Below are positions 36,527-45,541 of a stretch of 64,000 nt of DNA, in pieces. The stretch is from the NCBI RefSeq assembly GCF_017876675.1, contig NZ_JAGIOI010000001.1, positions 2,356,001 to 2,420,000 of the forward strand, in the 5' to 3' direction. Each line of letters begins with the position of its first letter. The first letter of the stretch is position 1. The translations under genes were made by a program, and so were the position numbers. The notes beneath the pieces are model-generated. The model searched no databases. It saw only the letters and a list, made by a program, of their open reading frames with translations, and was not told the DNA's origin. The DNA comes from Arthrobacter stackebrandtii. GTDB taxonomy: Bacteria > Actinomycetota > Actinomycetes > Actinomycetales > Micrococcaceae.

Positions 36527-36793
36527 GTGCTTAATGACTTTTGGGAAACCGCTCCGCCCGCCTACAAATACGCCGTTTTTGGCGGCATGGGGCTGACCTT
36601 CATCGGCATCGTCATCATCATCCTCGGCGCCATCACCACCACGCCGTCCATGCCGTTCATCGCCCTGCCGTTCATCGGCGTCGGCCTCCTGGCCCACATG
36701 GCATCGCTGGGCCTGCGCGGCCACAACATCCGCAAAGAAATGAAGGCCGCAGAAAAGCGCGACGCAGCCCGCGAGGCCGGTAAGAAAAAGTAG
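36527..36793 (+). CDS. Small two-span membrane protein
   Basis: An 88-residue protein from GTG 36527 with two membrane segments (residues 14-36, VFGGMGLTFIGIVIIILGAI; and 41-58, MPFIALPFIGVGLLAHMA) and a very basic, Lys/Arg/Ala-rich cytoplasmic tail (EMKAAEKRDAAREAGKKK). It resembles short DUF3188-like actinobacterial membrane proteins. No function can be stated. It is the last gene before the mobile region. Confidence 0.72.
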   Translation: MLNDFWETAPPAYKYAVFGGMGLTFIGIVIIILGAITTTPSMPFIALPFIGVGLLAHMASLGLRGHNIRKEMKAAEKRDAAREAGKKK

Positions 36794-37628
36794 ACTCCGG
36801 CCCCGGCCGCCATGGACTTGGCGCCAACCAGGTTGGCACCGCCTGCGTCCCGGCCCCGTGCTCTGCACACTTCCGGAAAGACCGCATTGACGCGGGCGCC
36901 GATGGCTGGCCCGCGCGCTCCGGCCCACGCCGGCCAGCCCGAGACGTACCGTCCCGCCTGAAGCAACCGGCACTGTTGCCGCCCGAAATCCCCGTCCCGG
37001 GCCGGCAGTCAGTTGTCCGGCCCTCCTCTACTGGTTGGTTAAAATCTTTGGACGGACGACGGCGGCCACTGGATTCGGTTTCCGGCCCGCCATCCGCTGA
37101 AGTACAAGATGACGCCGAGGATGCCGGAAATTCCGCATTGCTTCGACTGCCGGCAGATTGGCCGTTTGGCTAAAGTGGGTGGCCGAGCGTCTTGAGTGTG
37201 ACGAAATGTTACGTTGACGCATTTTCAAAATCGCTTGCCAAGGACGGGCGCCAAGTGCGCGAGCTGCCGCAACAAATGACGGATCATGATCGAATGCGGA
37301 GAAAGATGCCACCAATGCGTCATTGGCGGCTCCGTGCCGCCGACCGGGGCTCCGGGCCGGGTGGGGGTTATGCCATGTGCCAGGTCACTTAATCTGCATT
37401 TTTCATGCAACTTAAAGCGTCGATTTGTTGGCAGGCTCGCGGATTTGCCCCGCTCCCCGCCCGTGGGGCGCCCATCGGGAAATTTGAATTTCACGCATTT
37501 GCGGCATTTTCACCGCATTTGGGCCTTTGGGGGCGCCAAAAAAGGTTTGTTAGGACTCTATGCAATACTTCAGTTTGCCTCGTCCGAAGGGACCAACGGC
37601 CCCCAACGGAAGTCCCCGAGGGCGAGGC
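36794..37628. other. Gene-free flank left of the Tn3-family element
   Basis: I find no convincing gene in these about 835 bases. The first half is GC-rich and the second (37190-37570) more AT-rich, as expected near foreign DNA. A short minus-strand stretch resembling an ABC-permease EAA loop is present near 37250 but is not supported. Confidence 0.5.
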
Positions 37629-37666
37629 GGGGTCTTGGTAGTAACGGGGACGGATTGAGCGCTAAG
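37629..37666 (+). repeat. Tn3 left inverted repeat (38 bases)
   Basis: It begins GGGGTCTTGG and ends GAGCGCTAAG, the usual Tn3-family boundaries. The resolvase stop codon lies within it. Confidence 0.88.
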
Positions 37667-38264
37667 CCTCCAGGGTTGATTTGGCGGTGGGGCGCCGTCC
37701 GATACTTGCCTTGTTGAGGTGCCCGTAGATGGTGGAGCGCGGGACCTGGAGGAGGTCGGCGATGCGTTGGACCGTATGGGTCCCCGCGTCGTAGAGCTGC
37801 TGGGCGTGGTGGGCCTGATCGGGGGTGAGCTTCGGGCGTCTTCCTCCTGTTCGCCCACGGGCGCGGGCGGCGGCGAGTCCGTCGCGGGTGTTGGCGACGA
37901 TGAGTTCTCGTTGGAGTTCGGCCAGGACGGAGAGCATTCCGAACATCGCGCGTCCTTCCGCGGTCGTGGTGTCGATGCCCTGCTCGAGGACACGTAATCC
38001 CACACCACGCTCGCGGAGGGCCGCACCGAGGGTCACCAGGTGGAGCACCGAGCGTCCGAGCCTATCCAGGCGGGTGATGACCAGCTGGTCGCCGGCGCGG
38101 TTGGCCGAGGTGAGGGCCTTATCGAGCTCGGGCCTGCTGGCCTTGGCACCGCTGGCATGGTCGAGGTAGATGTTTGCCGGGTCGACACCGGCGCGGGCCA
38201 GGGCATCCGTTTGGTGGTCAGGGTTTTGGCCCGCGGTGGAGACCCGTGCGTATCCGATCAACAT
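37662..38264 (-). CDS. tnpR: Serine resolvase of the Tn3-family element
   Basis: A 200-residue small serine recombinase. The catalytic serine is in LIGYARVSTAGQNPDHQ, followed by the conserved arginines in LVITRLDRLGRS. GRAMFGMLSVLAELQRELI is the helix E region and GRRPKLTPDQ...VQRIADLLQVPRSTIYGHL the C-terminal helix-turn-helix. It resolves transposon cointegrates at the res site upstream of its gene. ATG 38264 is where the conserved fold begins; the stop is inside the left inverted repeat. Confidence 0.95.
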   Translation of the reverse strand: MLIGYARVSTAGQNPDHQTDALARAGVDPANIYLDHASGAKASRPELDKALTSANRAGDQLVITRLDRLGRSVLHLVTLGAALRERGVGLRVLEQGIDTTTAEGRAMFGMLSVLAELQRELIVANTRDGLAAARARGRTGGRRPKLTPDQAHHAQQLYDAGTHTVQRIADLLQVPRSTIYGHLNKASIGRRPTAKSTLEA

Positions 38265-38390
38265 GTGTCGATAATACCGGTGCTTCATGGTTTGACGACG
38301 TTGATTTCCGGCACGGGTTTCCGACATGGTTTCAGAGGCGTTTCGCCGATAGGTTCGGGATGTCGTCAAATGACCGTTATTCGACATGCT
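38265..38390. promoter_or_regulatory. Putative res site
   Basis: Directly upstream of tnpR. A resolvase-dimer-like site TGTCG...CGACA spans 38361-38386, and another TGTCGATAATA half-site starts near 38266. Location and motif fit a res region. Confidence 0.6.
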
Positions 38391-38463
38391 GCGTCCAGCT
38401 GCAGTGTGTGTACCGGTTAGCCATCCGCAGGTCGGCTTGATCGATCAGCAGCAGTCGATGAGG

Positions 38464-38856
38464 CTACTTGTTTTGCAAATCTTGAATGAATGCATCGGCC
38501 CGACTGAGGTTAAGGGCCAGCTTGTCGCGCTTCGCGTTGGCTTGGTCAATGAAGTCCGTCAACCTGGCCCGGCCGTCAGGGTCGGTCTTGTTGGCGGCCA
38601 AGGTATCGACCGTATCCAGCAGCTCGCCCATTTCCTCCAGGGTGAATCCCAACGGTTTCATGGAGCGGATCACGAGCATGCGCTGCAAGTCGGATTCGGT
38701 GTAGATCCGAAAGCCCCCTTCGCTGCGCGTGGTCGCGGGCAAAAGACCCACCTCGTCATAGTGGCGAATGGTGCGCTGGGACAAGCCAGTGGCTTCGGCC
38801 AGGTCTCCGATGTGCATCGTCTGGCCAACCTTGATGGGTTCGGTTGTTTCGTCCAT
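38464..38856 (-). CDS. MerR-family regulator (transposon cargo)
   Basis: A 130-residue regulator with an N-terminal MerR helix-turn-helix (MHIGDLAEATGLSQRTIRHYDEVGLLPA), a second wing (GFRIYTESDLQRMLVIRSMKPLGFTLEEMGELL) and a coiled-coil dimerisation helix. It has no cysteines for metal binding, so it is not a heavy-metal sensor; the signal is unknown. It is divergent from the SulP permease, with a palindrome between them, and is the likely regulator of that permease. Confidence 0.9.
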   Translation of the reverse strand: MDETTEPIKVGQTMHIGDLAEATGLSQRTIRHYDEVGLLPATTRSEGGFRIYTESDLQRMLVIRSMKPLGFTLEEMGELLDTVDTLAANKTDPDGRARLTDFIDQANAKRDKLALNLSRADAFIQDLQNK

Positions 38857-38885
38857 GGGTCTCCTTCTCCCTCGAATTTCAACCT

Positions 38886-38903
38886 TACCCTTACGTTAGG
38901 GTA
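38886..38903. promoter_or_regulatory. Palindromic operator between MerR and SulP genes
   Basis: TACCCT-TACGTT-AGGGTA lies in the MerR-SulP intergenic region, 30 bases from the MerR start. It is the kind of short dyad bound by MerR proteins. Confidence 0.65.
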
Positions 38904-39044
38904 GATTTGAAATCACTTGATGCGCTGCTACGACCATTCCTAGTCGCCGCCATGCATTGCACAACGCAATGGTGCGCACATCCCACTGATTCTAAATAAC
39001 TGAGCACCTTGGCGCTCACACTCACCTTCGAACGGAGCCATTTA

Positions 39045-40568
39045 ATGGCCGCTGAAACAACAACGGACCACCCGGTCCCGACCCCGGAAGAACGGCAATC
39101 CGTTCTCCGCACCCTCAAATCCCCGCGCCTGCTCAAGACCGAAGTGCTTGCCGGACTGGTCGTGGCCCTGGCCCTGATCCCCGAGGCCATCGCCTTCTCC
39201 ATCATTGCCGGGGTTGACCCCCGCATCGGCCTCTTCGCCTCCTTCACCATGGCCGTGTCCATCGCTTTCCTCGGCGGACGCCCGGCCATGATTTCCGCGG
39301 CCACCGGAGCCATTGCCCTGGTTATCGCCCCCCTGGTCAAAAGCCACGGCGTGGACTACTTCATTGCCGCCGTCATCCTCGCCGGGATCTTCCAGGTCAC
39401 CCTGGCCCTCTTGGGCGTGGCTAAACTGATGCGCTTCATTCCCCGGCAGGTCATGGTCGGATTCGTCAACGCCCTGGCCATCCTGATCTTCATGTCACAA
39501 GTCCCCGAACTACTCGGCGTCCCCTGGCTGGTCTACCCGCTCACCGCACTGGGCCTGCTGATCGTCTTCGGCCTGCCCAAGATCACCACCGCCGTGCCCG
39601 CGCCGCTGGTCGCCATCGTAGTCCTGACGCTCATAGCCGTTCTCGCATCCATGGCCGTCCCAACCGTCGGAGACAAGGGCGAAATGCCCGAGAGCCTTCC
39701 GAGTCTGTTCCTGCCGAACGTGCCGATGAACCTAGAGACCCTGCAAATCCTCTTCCCCTATGCGCTGGCCATGGCCTTCGTGGGCCTGCTCGAATCCCTG
39801 ATGACCGCCAAACTCGTTGATGACGTCACCGACACCCGTTCGAACAAGACCCGCGAATCCTGGGGCCAGGGCGCGGCTAACATCATCACCGGCTTCTTCG
39901 GCGGCATGGGCGGCTGCGCGATGATCGGCCAGACCATGATCAACGTCAAGGCCTCCGGCGCCCGCACCCGCATCTCCACCTTCCTGGCCGGGGTGTTCCT
40001 GCTGATCCTGGTGGTCGCCCTGGGAGACATCGTTGCCCTGATCCCGATGGCCGCGCTGGTGGCCGTGATGATCTTCGTGTCCGTGGCCACCTTCGACTGG
40101 CACAGCATCAAGCCCTCCACCTTGCGGATGATGCCCAAGAGCGAAACCACCGTCATGCTCGTCACAGTCATTTTCACCGTGTGGACCCACAATCTGGCCA
40201 TCGGCGTCGGCGTTGGGGTACTCACCGCGATGGTCCTTTTCGCCAACAGGGTCGCCCACCTGGTCACCGTGGAACGACGTATCGAGGAGCATTTCGGCGT
40301 CAAGATCGCCAAGTACGAAGTCAATGGGGAGCTGTTCTTCGCCTCGTCGAACGACCTCTACACCCAGTTCGATTACGCAGATGACCCCGACCGCGTCGTC
40401 ATCGACATGTACAACTCGCATTTGTGGGACGCCTCCACCATCGCCTCGTTGGACGCCATCACCGCAAAATACGAAAAGTACGGCAAGACCGTCGAAATCG
40501 AGGGCCTGAACGCGGCCAGCCTGAACATGCGCGAACGCATGGGTGGCAAACTCGGAGCCGGGCACTAA
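39045..40568 (+). CDS. SulP family inorganic anion transporter
   Basis: A 507-residue SLC26/SulP permease with about 12-14 membrane segments in residues 25-400 and a C-terminal STAS domain (residues 410-500: [23 protein letters not shown]...[21 protein letters not shown]). The segments [21 protein letters not shown] and [27 protein letters not shown] are SulP hallmarks. It imports sulfate, bicarbonate or another anion; the substrate cannot be fixed. ATG 39045 is preferred. A permease of this kind as Tn3 cargo, divergent from a MerR regulator, is unusual. Confidence 0.92.
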   Translation: MAAETTTDHPVPTPEERQSVLRTLKSPRLLKTEVLAGLVVALALIPEAIAFSIIAGVDPRIGLFASFTMAVSIAFLGGRPAMISAATGAIALVIAPLVKSHGVDYFIAAVILAGIFQVTLALLGVAKLMRFIPRQVMVGFVNALAILIFMSQVPELLGVPWLVYPLTALGLLIVFGLPKITTAVPAPLVAIVVLTLIAVLASMAVPTVGDKGEMPESLPSLFLPNVPMNLETLQILFPYALAMAFVGLLESLMTAKLVDDVTDTRSNKTRESWGQGAANIITGFFGGMGGCAMIGQTMINVKASGARTRISTFLAGVFLLILVVALGDIVALIPMAALVAVMIFVSVATFDWHSIKPSTLRMMPKSETTVMLVTVIFTVWTHNLAIGVGVGVLTAMVLFANRVAHLVTVERRIEEHFGVKIAKYEVNGELFFASSNDLYTQFDYADDPDRVVIDMYNSHLWDASTIASLDAITAKYEKYGKTVEIEGLNAASLNMRERMGGKLGAGH

Positions 40569-40590
40569 CCGACTAGCGCCGTGCAGCTAA

Positions 40591-40626
40591 GTTTGGGGCT
40601 TCCATGCAAGGGCGGAAACCCCAAAC
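40591..40626 (+). terminator. Hairpin after the SulP gene
   Basis: GTTTGGGG (40591-40598) pairs with CCCCAAAC (40619-40626) around a 20-base loop with further partial pairing. It lies between the converging SulP and transposase genes. Confidence 0.6.
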
Positions 40627-40730
40627 GAAAGTGACCGTCATAGCTTCCCGTTCCAAGGTTCCCCTTACGGGACGGATTTCGTTCAGAACAATTTCGTTCT
40701 GGCCCAGTATCAGACCCCGCTACCTATGGT

Positions 40731-43700
40731 TCATTCAGTGCTATCAGGGGAGATACGCAGGGGGCGGAGCCCGCTTGGTGTGGTGGTGGTGAAGGCGTAG
40801 CGACCGAGCATGTTGACGTGTTGATCGCCGAGCGGGGACAGCCGGGCGATATCGGCGTCATCCACGAGGTTGCCGGCCTCACGCAGTGCATTGATGGAGG
40901 CATCGGTGTAGCGGGTGTTCCAGAGCACGACGGCGTTGAGCACCAAGCCGAGTGCACCAAGCTGGTCCTCCTGGCCTTCACGGTAGCGCTGGTAGATCTG
41001 CCCGCGCCGCCCGTGGAAGATCGCGCGTGCCAGACGGTGGCGTGATTCCTGGACGGTCTGCTGCGTATGGGTCGTTCGTCGGTATGTTTCCTCAAGTGGG
41101 TCGATGAGGGCGAGCAGGTGGATGGTCTTGTCCATGCGCCCATATTCGGTGATCGCGGCACCCAGTGGGGACGGGCTGCCATCACGCGAGAGCATGCGCA
41201 GCAAGTCGTAGGCACGAACCGTCCCTGTCGCCAGAGACGCAGCGACCCGGGTCATGTCATCCCAGTGTGCGATGATCCTGGATAAGTTGATCCGGTTGCG
41301 GGCGACATCGTTCAGCGACCCGTAATCGGAGTCCGTGGTGCCACGCGGCGTTGCGCGCCAGAGGCGCTGGTCGGACAGATTGGCGATCCGTGGCGAGAAC
41401 CGGTAACCCAGAAGGGCGAAGATCCCGAAGACCATGTCGGAGTAGGAAGCCGTGTCCGAGGTGATCGTTTCCGGTCGGGGACCGCCGTCGAGGTTCAATA
41501 TCGTGTCCAGCACGTAGAGTGAATCACGCACGGTGCCGGGCACGACAGTGGCACCGATGCCGGCCACCTGGTCGTTGACCGCGTTGAACCACGTCAACCC
41601 GCGTCCTCGGCCGAAATACTTCGGGTTCGGGGCAGCGTTGATCGTGCGTACCGGGACCACGAACCGCAGACCATCGACGGAGGCCAGCAGCCCACCGCCC
41701 CACACCTGGGCGACAGGGATCTCGCCCTGGGCCTTGATCAGGGTCGCGTTCGCGGCGGCGTGGGTCTCGCTGCGCAGGTAGTTGGCATCCACGTGTCCAA
41801 GCCGAGCGCGCGTCAGAGACGGGTGTCCCTCGGCAACCACGGGTGTCAGGCCAACGTTGCAGGCCTCTGCGACCAGCAGCGCCGCAACCGAGCGCGGCAG
41901 ATCATCCATGCGGGCCTTGGACTGCCCGATGTGGGTGTAGGCGTCAAGGAACCCGGTCCAGGAATGAACCTCCAACAGCAGCTCGGGAAGATCCACCCGT
42001 GGCAGCATCGAGGCGACCTGCCCACGGAGTTCACGCAGCGAGTCCGGGATCTCCAAGGCATCCAGACGGTCAACCTTCAAACGTGTGCGCCCGTCCGTAC
42101 TTGAGGGTTCCACCCGTACTGAACCGTTCGGGCCGGCTTCCTCGAGGCTTGCCGTCAAGCTCTTCCAGGCCGTATCCAGTACCTCAACACGATCGTTCAG
42201 GTGTTCAGCAGCCGGCCCTTCCAGGCCCAAGCTGGTCAGCGCCCGATCACGTACCTGTTCCCACTGATCACCGTCGAGCAGCTGGGCGCGTGGGTCGCCC
42301 CACCGGGTCGATGGTGTGGCGAACACGTCCCGACGGCGCAGGCAAACGCGTAGCTGCTCCAACACGCACAGAACCCATGCTTCCCGGTCAACTTCTACCC
42401 CGTCGCGACCGAACACCGCCGCGCGCCAGGCAGCCGGTACCAAGGCCTCGGTAACGTCGTCCCTGTTGAGCTGCCGGCGGCCACGCAGGAATTCCAATCC
42501 GGCCAGGGCATCAAGCACAGGCTGTCCCGTTGCCGTTGCCCGCAGAGGCAACACGGTAGCCAACAACCCCAGGAACGGGGCAACCGTCCGGTAGCGGCGG
42601 GCCACCTGCACACGCATCGCGCCCTCCAGTCCCGAGGCATCCGGGATGAGAGCACCGACCGTGTCGGCATACTGCGAGATCTGATCCCTTGCGGCGACCT
42701 TCTCCAGCCGGGCCCATACCGTCGCTACATCGACTTGCTCGCCCGCTTCCTCCAGCAGACAGACCAATTCACGGCCGACACGGGCAAGAACAGCCGAGGC
42801 CTTCTCCAGCTCCGGCAGTGTCTCCAACCGTGCCGCGACCGCAGCCCTCTTCGAGGGTCCCAATACCTTCGATGCCATCAGTGCATCGAACAAATCCAAC
42901 GCATCATCGACCGCCGCCACTGACAACGCTTCCACTGTCGCAACCAACGTGGCCGTGCGGCGCGGCTCCGCCAACCGGCGCAGCGACTGCGCCTTAGCTT
43001 CCACCCCGTACCGTGCCAGCGCCCGTAACCGGGATGCCGGCATTCCTGAAGTCTCCACCGCGCCAATCCCCAGGGCACTGACTTGCCCGACCCGCGCCAG
43101 GGCCTTGTTCAACGCAGGCCCGGACAACCTCACAGGCCCAGCGCGTAACACTTCTAAACTGGACCCACGGGCACCCTCATCAACGGCCAGCAATCCAAAC
43201 AAACGTCCCGGCAACTGAGGATCAGCGACCATTGCTGCCCCAGCCAGTCGCTCGTACAGCTCCGACACTGCACGTTCACGAGCAGCCTGAACCGACTTCA
43301 GCAGTCTCGTCACGCCAGGAAGGAGTACCTGTTTCCGACGCAACCAGGCCACCGCATGGGCGAACAACGCCTTCGGCCCCTCACCATGCGTCCAGGCGCG
43401 CGAGTAAACGAACTCGCTCAGATCCTCGACCGCAGCTCCCGTAAAGTCCTTGTAGTCATAGAGCCGGCGGATCTCCCGCGCATGAGCGTTCGGAGTCGCA
43501 ACGCGCTCGGGGTACCGCTTGATCACCGAGGGATCAGTGATTCGGAGCTGTGCGGCCAAATATTCCACCACGGACCACGGAACATCCAGCGGATCCGACA
43601 GGAAAGCACCCAAGAACCGCACTGTCCCAACCTGAAGCGCAAAACCGAGCCGATTATGGTCACCGCGACGCTCAGCAATCCCTTCCAGGTCAGCCGCGTC

Positions 43701-43799
43701 GAGATAGAAGAACTGCTCCAGCTCCGCCTGAGATGGTTCGCCTACGAACCGCCCGAACACCACCGCTTGTTCCTCAGTCAAATATTGATCAGTAGACAT
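40731..43799 (-). CDS. tnpA: Tn3-family transposase
   Basis: A 1022-residue DDE transposase of Tn3-family length. The N-terminal DUF4158-type DNA-binding region starts with LTEEQAVVFGRFVGEPSQAELEQFFYLD. The catalytic half is from about residue 600 (LLEVHSWTGFLDAYTHIG; VEACNVGL-like segment AEACNVGLTPV; ITSDTASYSDMVFGIFALLGYRFSPRI with the second Asp; and the Glu helix near NARYTDASINALR). It appears full length with no frameshift, so it may still be active, but its right inverted repeat is damaged. It is oriented toward the SulP gene, with the passenger genes between it and the resolvase. Confidence 0.96.
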   Translation of the reverse strand: MSTDQYLTEEQAVVFGRFVGEPSQAELEQFFYLDAADLEGIAERRGDHNRLGFALQVGTVRFLGAFLSDPLDVPWSVVEYLAAQLRITDPSVIKRYPERVATPNAHAREIRRLYDYKDFTGAAVEDLSEFVYSRAWTHGEGPKALFAHAVAWLRRKQVLLPGVTRLLKSVQAARERAVSELYERLAGAAMVADPQLPGRLFGLLAVDEGARGSSLEVLRAGPVRLSGPALNKALARVGQVSALGIGAVETSGMPASRLRALARYGVEAKAQSLRRLAEPRRTATLVATVEALSVAAVDDALDLFDALMASKVLGPSKRAAVAARLETLPELEKASAVLARVGRELVCLLEEAGEQVDVATVWARLEKVAARDQISQYADTVGALIPDASGLEGAMRVQVARRYRTVAPFLGLLATVLPLRATATGQPVLDALAGLEFLRGRRQLNRDDVTEALVPAAWRAAVFGRDGVEVDREAWVLCVLEQLRVCLRRRDVFATPSTRWGDPRAQLLDGDQWEQVRDRALTSLGLEGPAAEHLNDRVEVLDTAWKSLTASLEEAGPNGSVRVEPSSTDGRTRLKVDRLDALEIPDSLRELRGQVASMLPRVDLPELLLEVHSWTGFLDAYTHIGQSKARMDDLPRSVAALLVAEACNVGLTPVVAEGHPSLTRARLGHVDANYLRSETHAAANATLIKAQGEIPVAQVWGGGLLASVDGLRFVVPVRTINAAPNPKYFGRGRGLTWFNAVNDQVAGIGATVVPGTVRDSLYVLDTILNLDGGPRPETITSDTASYSDMVFGIFALLGYRFSPRIANLSDQRLWRATPRGTTDSDYGSLNDVARNRINLSRIIAHWDDMTRVAASLATGTVRAYDLLRMLSRDGSPSPLGAAITEYGRMDKTIHLLALIDPLEETYRRTTHTQQTVQESRHRLARAIFHGRRGQIYQRYREGQEDQLGALGLVLNAVVLWNTRYTDASINALREAGNLVDDADIARLSPLGDQHVNMLGRYAFTTTTPSGLRPLRISPDSTE

Positions 43800-43827
43800 A
43801 TCACCACGCTACCTCGCGCCCTCGCAG

Positions 43828-43858
43828 GGCTTAGCGCTCAATCCGTCTCCGTTACTAC
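43828..43858 (-). repeat. Tn3 right inverted repeat, truncated
   Basis: It matches the inner 31 bases of the left end (one mismatch) but the expected outer CAAGACCCC is replaced by TTCTGATCG. The transposon is thus cut at 43858/43859, where the next element begins. Confidence 0.8.
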
Positions 43859-43860
43859 TT

Positions 43861-43897
43861 CTGATCGCAATTTCATCTAATGCTCTATTGCGATCAG
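43861..43897. repeat. 11-base inverted repeat at the recombinase-element border
   Basis: CTGATCGCAAT (43861-43871) and ATTGCGATCAG (43887-43897) are perfect inverted copies directly at the end of the truncated transposon. It could be a recombinase-binding pair at the left end of the three-gene element. Confidence 0.65.
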
Positions 43898-44027
43898 TTG
43901 TATTAGTCCAGGGTTTGGCGGCATTTATGCAGGTCAGGGCTGTACTTCAGGTCTGGAGTCCTGCTGGTGAGTGTCTCGGTTCGGACTCTGCGTGGCGGTG
44001 GAAGGCCTTCTGACCTGCACTCTTGCA

Positions 44028-44044
44028 ATCAGATTGCATCTGAT
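44028..44044. promoter_or_regulatory. Short dyad upstream of the tyrosine recombinase
   Basis: ATCAGAT-TGC-ATCTGAT, 47 bases before the chosen start codon. It is a candidate operator for the XRE-like second protein, or a recombinase arm site. Confidence 0.45.
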
Positions 44045-44090
44045 GAAAGATATGTTCATCGGATGTAAGTGGTGGAGGGGGTGGTTTTGG

Positions 44091-45209
44091 ATGGTTGGGA
44101 ACAGCTTTGCACCGGGGACTGTGGGTTTGCATTTGATCGGTGATCTGCCTTTGTTGCGGCCAGAGGAGCAGGTTTTCACGGCCATGTTGGATGGCTGGCG
44201 TAACCAGCAGTTGGCCCGCAATCTGGCGTTCTCCACGATCGAGGGCCGTGAGAAGGCGGTGCGGGCGTTTGTCCTCCATGCCGACGCTTTCCCGTGGGTC
44301 TGGACGCCGCAGATGGTTGATGAGTGGATGGGCGATTTGCGGTCGGTCCGGAACCTGCACCACTCCACGCTGCGGACCTACCAGGGGACCATTCGCGCTT
44401 TCTGCGGGTTCGTGACCGACCCGGGCTATGGTTGGGCAGCCATCTGCCAGGATCGCTTCGGCACCCACCCGGTACAGGTGATCCACGAGTGGAACGCGGC
44501 TGTGCATGTTCAGGAGGCAGAGGCGGGCCCGATCAAGCGTGCTTTCACCCGTGATGAGCTGCAGGCGTTCTTTGACTATGCCGATGAACAGGTCGGACAG
44601 GTGCGCGGGCGTGGACGCAAGGGCTGGCTGCCGGCGTTCCGTGACGCGATGCTCTTCAAGACTGCCTACGCCTTCGGGCTGCGCCGCAAAGAGGCGCGGA
44701 TGCTTGATGTTGTGGACTTTGGCCGCAACCCTAGGGGTCCGGAGTTCGGGGACTACGGTGTCCTCTACGTCCGCCACGGCAAGGCCATGAAGGGATCCCC
44801 ACCCAAGCGCCGCAGTGTGTTGACGGTCTTTGACTGGTCGGCAGAGATCTTGCAGCAGTGGAATGAAGAGGTCCGTCCCTTGTTCTCCACGGCCGGTTCC
44901 GGGGCACTGTGGCCGTCAGAACGTTCCCCACGGGTCGGATTTACCCAGATGAATACCCGCTTCAGTACCTATCGGGACAGTCTTGGCCTAGATAGGGGTC
45001 TGGATTTCCATTCCTTTCGGCGCTCCTACGTCACGCACCTGATCGAGGACGGCTGGGATGCGAGGTTCGTTCAGGAACAAGTCGGACACGAACACGCTTC
45101 CACGACCTCGATCTACACCTGTGTCTCTTCCGACTTCCGCACCAGAACGCTCCGTCGTGCCCTGGACACCACGCTTACTGCTGCCCTTCAGCTGGAAAGG
45201 AAACCTTAA
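44091..45209 (+). CDS. Tyrosine recombinase/integrase
   Basis: A 372-residue site-specific recombinase. The N-terminal SAM-like core-binding domain covers about residues 30-125. The catalytic domain shows the first Arg in TAYAFGLRRKEARML, a Lys strand (VRHGKAMKGSPPKRRS), HSFRRSYVTHL with His and Arg, GHEHAST, and the nucleophile Tyr342 in TSIYTCVS. All catalytic residues are present, so it should be active. ATG 44091 has GGAGGGGG about 10 bases upstream; the frame is open to 43971 but without family similarity. It is the first of three coupled genes (TAATG to the next). Confidence 0.93.
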   Translation: MVGNSFAPGTVGLHLIGDLPLLRPEEQVFTAMLDGWRNQQLARNLAFSTIEGREKAVRAFVLHADAFPWVWTPQMVDEWMGDLRSVRNLHHSTLRTYQGTIRAFCGFVTDPGYGWAAICQDRFGTHPVQVIHEWNAAVHVQEAEAGPIKRAFTRDELQAFFDYADEQVGQVRGRGRKGWLPAFRDAMLFKTAYAFGLRRKEARMLDVVDFGRNPRGPEFGDYGVLYVRHGKAMKGSPPKRRSVLTVFDWSAEILQQWNEEVRPLFSTAGSGALWPSERSPRVGFTQMNTRFSTYRDSLGLDRGLDFHSFRRSYVTHLIEDGWDARFVQEQVGHEHASTTSIYTCVSSDFRTRTLRRALDTTLTAALQLERKP

Positions 45210-45541
45210 TGAAACGCCAGGTAAGTTACCAATGGAGGCTGCGGGAAGTCATGGCCACCCGGGGAATTTTCAACGCCACCGATCTATCCCCGTTACTATT
45301 CCGGCGCGGCATTGAGCTGTCCTCGGTGCAGGTCTGGCGGCTGGTCGCCCAGGTCCCGGAACGGCTCTCCCTGCCAGTTCTTGCCGCGCTTTGCGACATC
45401 TTAGACGTGACACCTACAGACCTGATCGCCACCAGGGCAGAGGCCGTGACCCCGCGCCGCACCGCCGACGGTGGTGCCGAGATCGTGGACCTCGCCACCA
45501 CTATCAGGCCCAAGCGTGCCAGGATCACCCCCGAACGGTGA
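45209..45541 (+). CDS. Small XRE-like helix-turn-helix protein of the recombinase module
   Basis: A 110-residue protein with a Cro/CI-like helix-turn-helix in residues 15-75 (EVMATRGIFNATDLSPLLFRRGIELSSVQVWRLVA; then LAALCDILDVTPTDLI) and a basic C-terminal tail. Its ATG overlaps the stop of the recombinase gene (TAATG), and its stop overlaps the next start (GTGA). It may regulate the module or be an accessory DNA-bending factor in recombination. Confidence 0.88.
   Translation: MKRQVSYQWRLREVMATRGIFNATDLSPLLFRRGIELSSVQVWRLVAQVPERLSLPVLAALCDILDVTPTDLIATRAEAVTPRRTADGGAEIVDLATTIRPKRARITPER

Larger units (their letters stand above)
37629..43858. mobile_element. Tn3-family transposon with MerR/SulP cargo
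   Basis: A 6.2-kb unit with resolvase at the left, transposase at the right, and 31 bases of inverted match at its two ends (37638-37668 and 43828-43858, one mismatch). The left end is a full 38-base Tn3-type repeat (GGGG to TAAG); the right end lacks the outer bases. The cargo is a MerR regulator and a SulP permease. I did not find a 5-base target duplication, consistent with damage at the right end. Confidence 0.88.

Noticed and set aside
36562-36966. Minus-strand frame over the small membrane protein
   Set aside because: Antisense to a credible membrane protein and without start signals.
37028-37315. A minus-strand fragment resembling an ABC permease EAA loop (AARALGARPWQAI)
   Set aside because: Only about 15 residues match, with no flanking membrane helices; a chance match or an ancient remnant too short to call.
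43920-43980. A fourth, inverted copy of the CCACTTGAAT site at the left end of the recombinase module (TACTTCAGGTCTGG)
   Set aside because: The similarity requires gaps and covers too few bases to be distinguished from chance.
43971-44090. An upstream start for the tyrosine recombinase
   Set aside because: The extension has no family similarity, and ATG 44091 has a strong ribosome-binding site.
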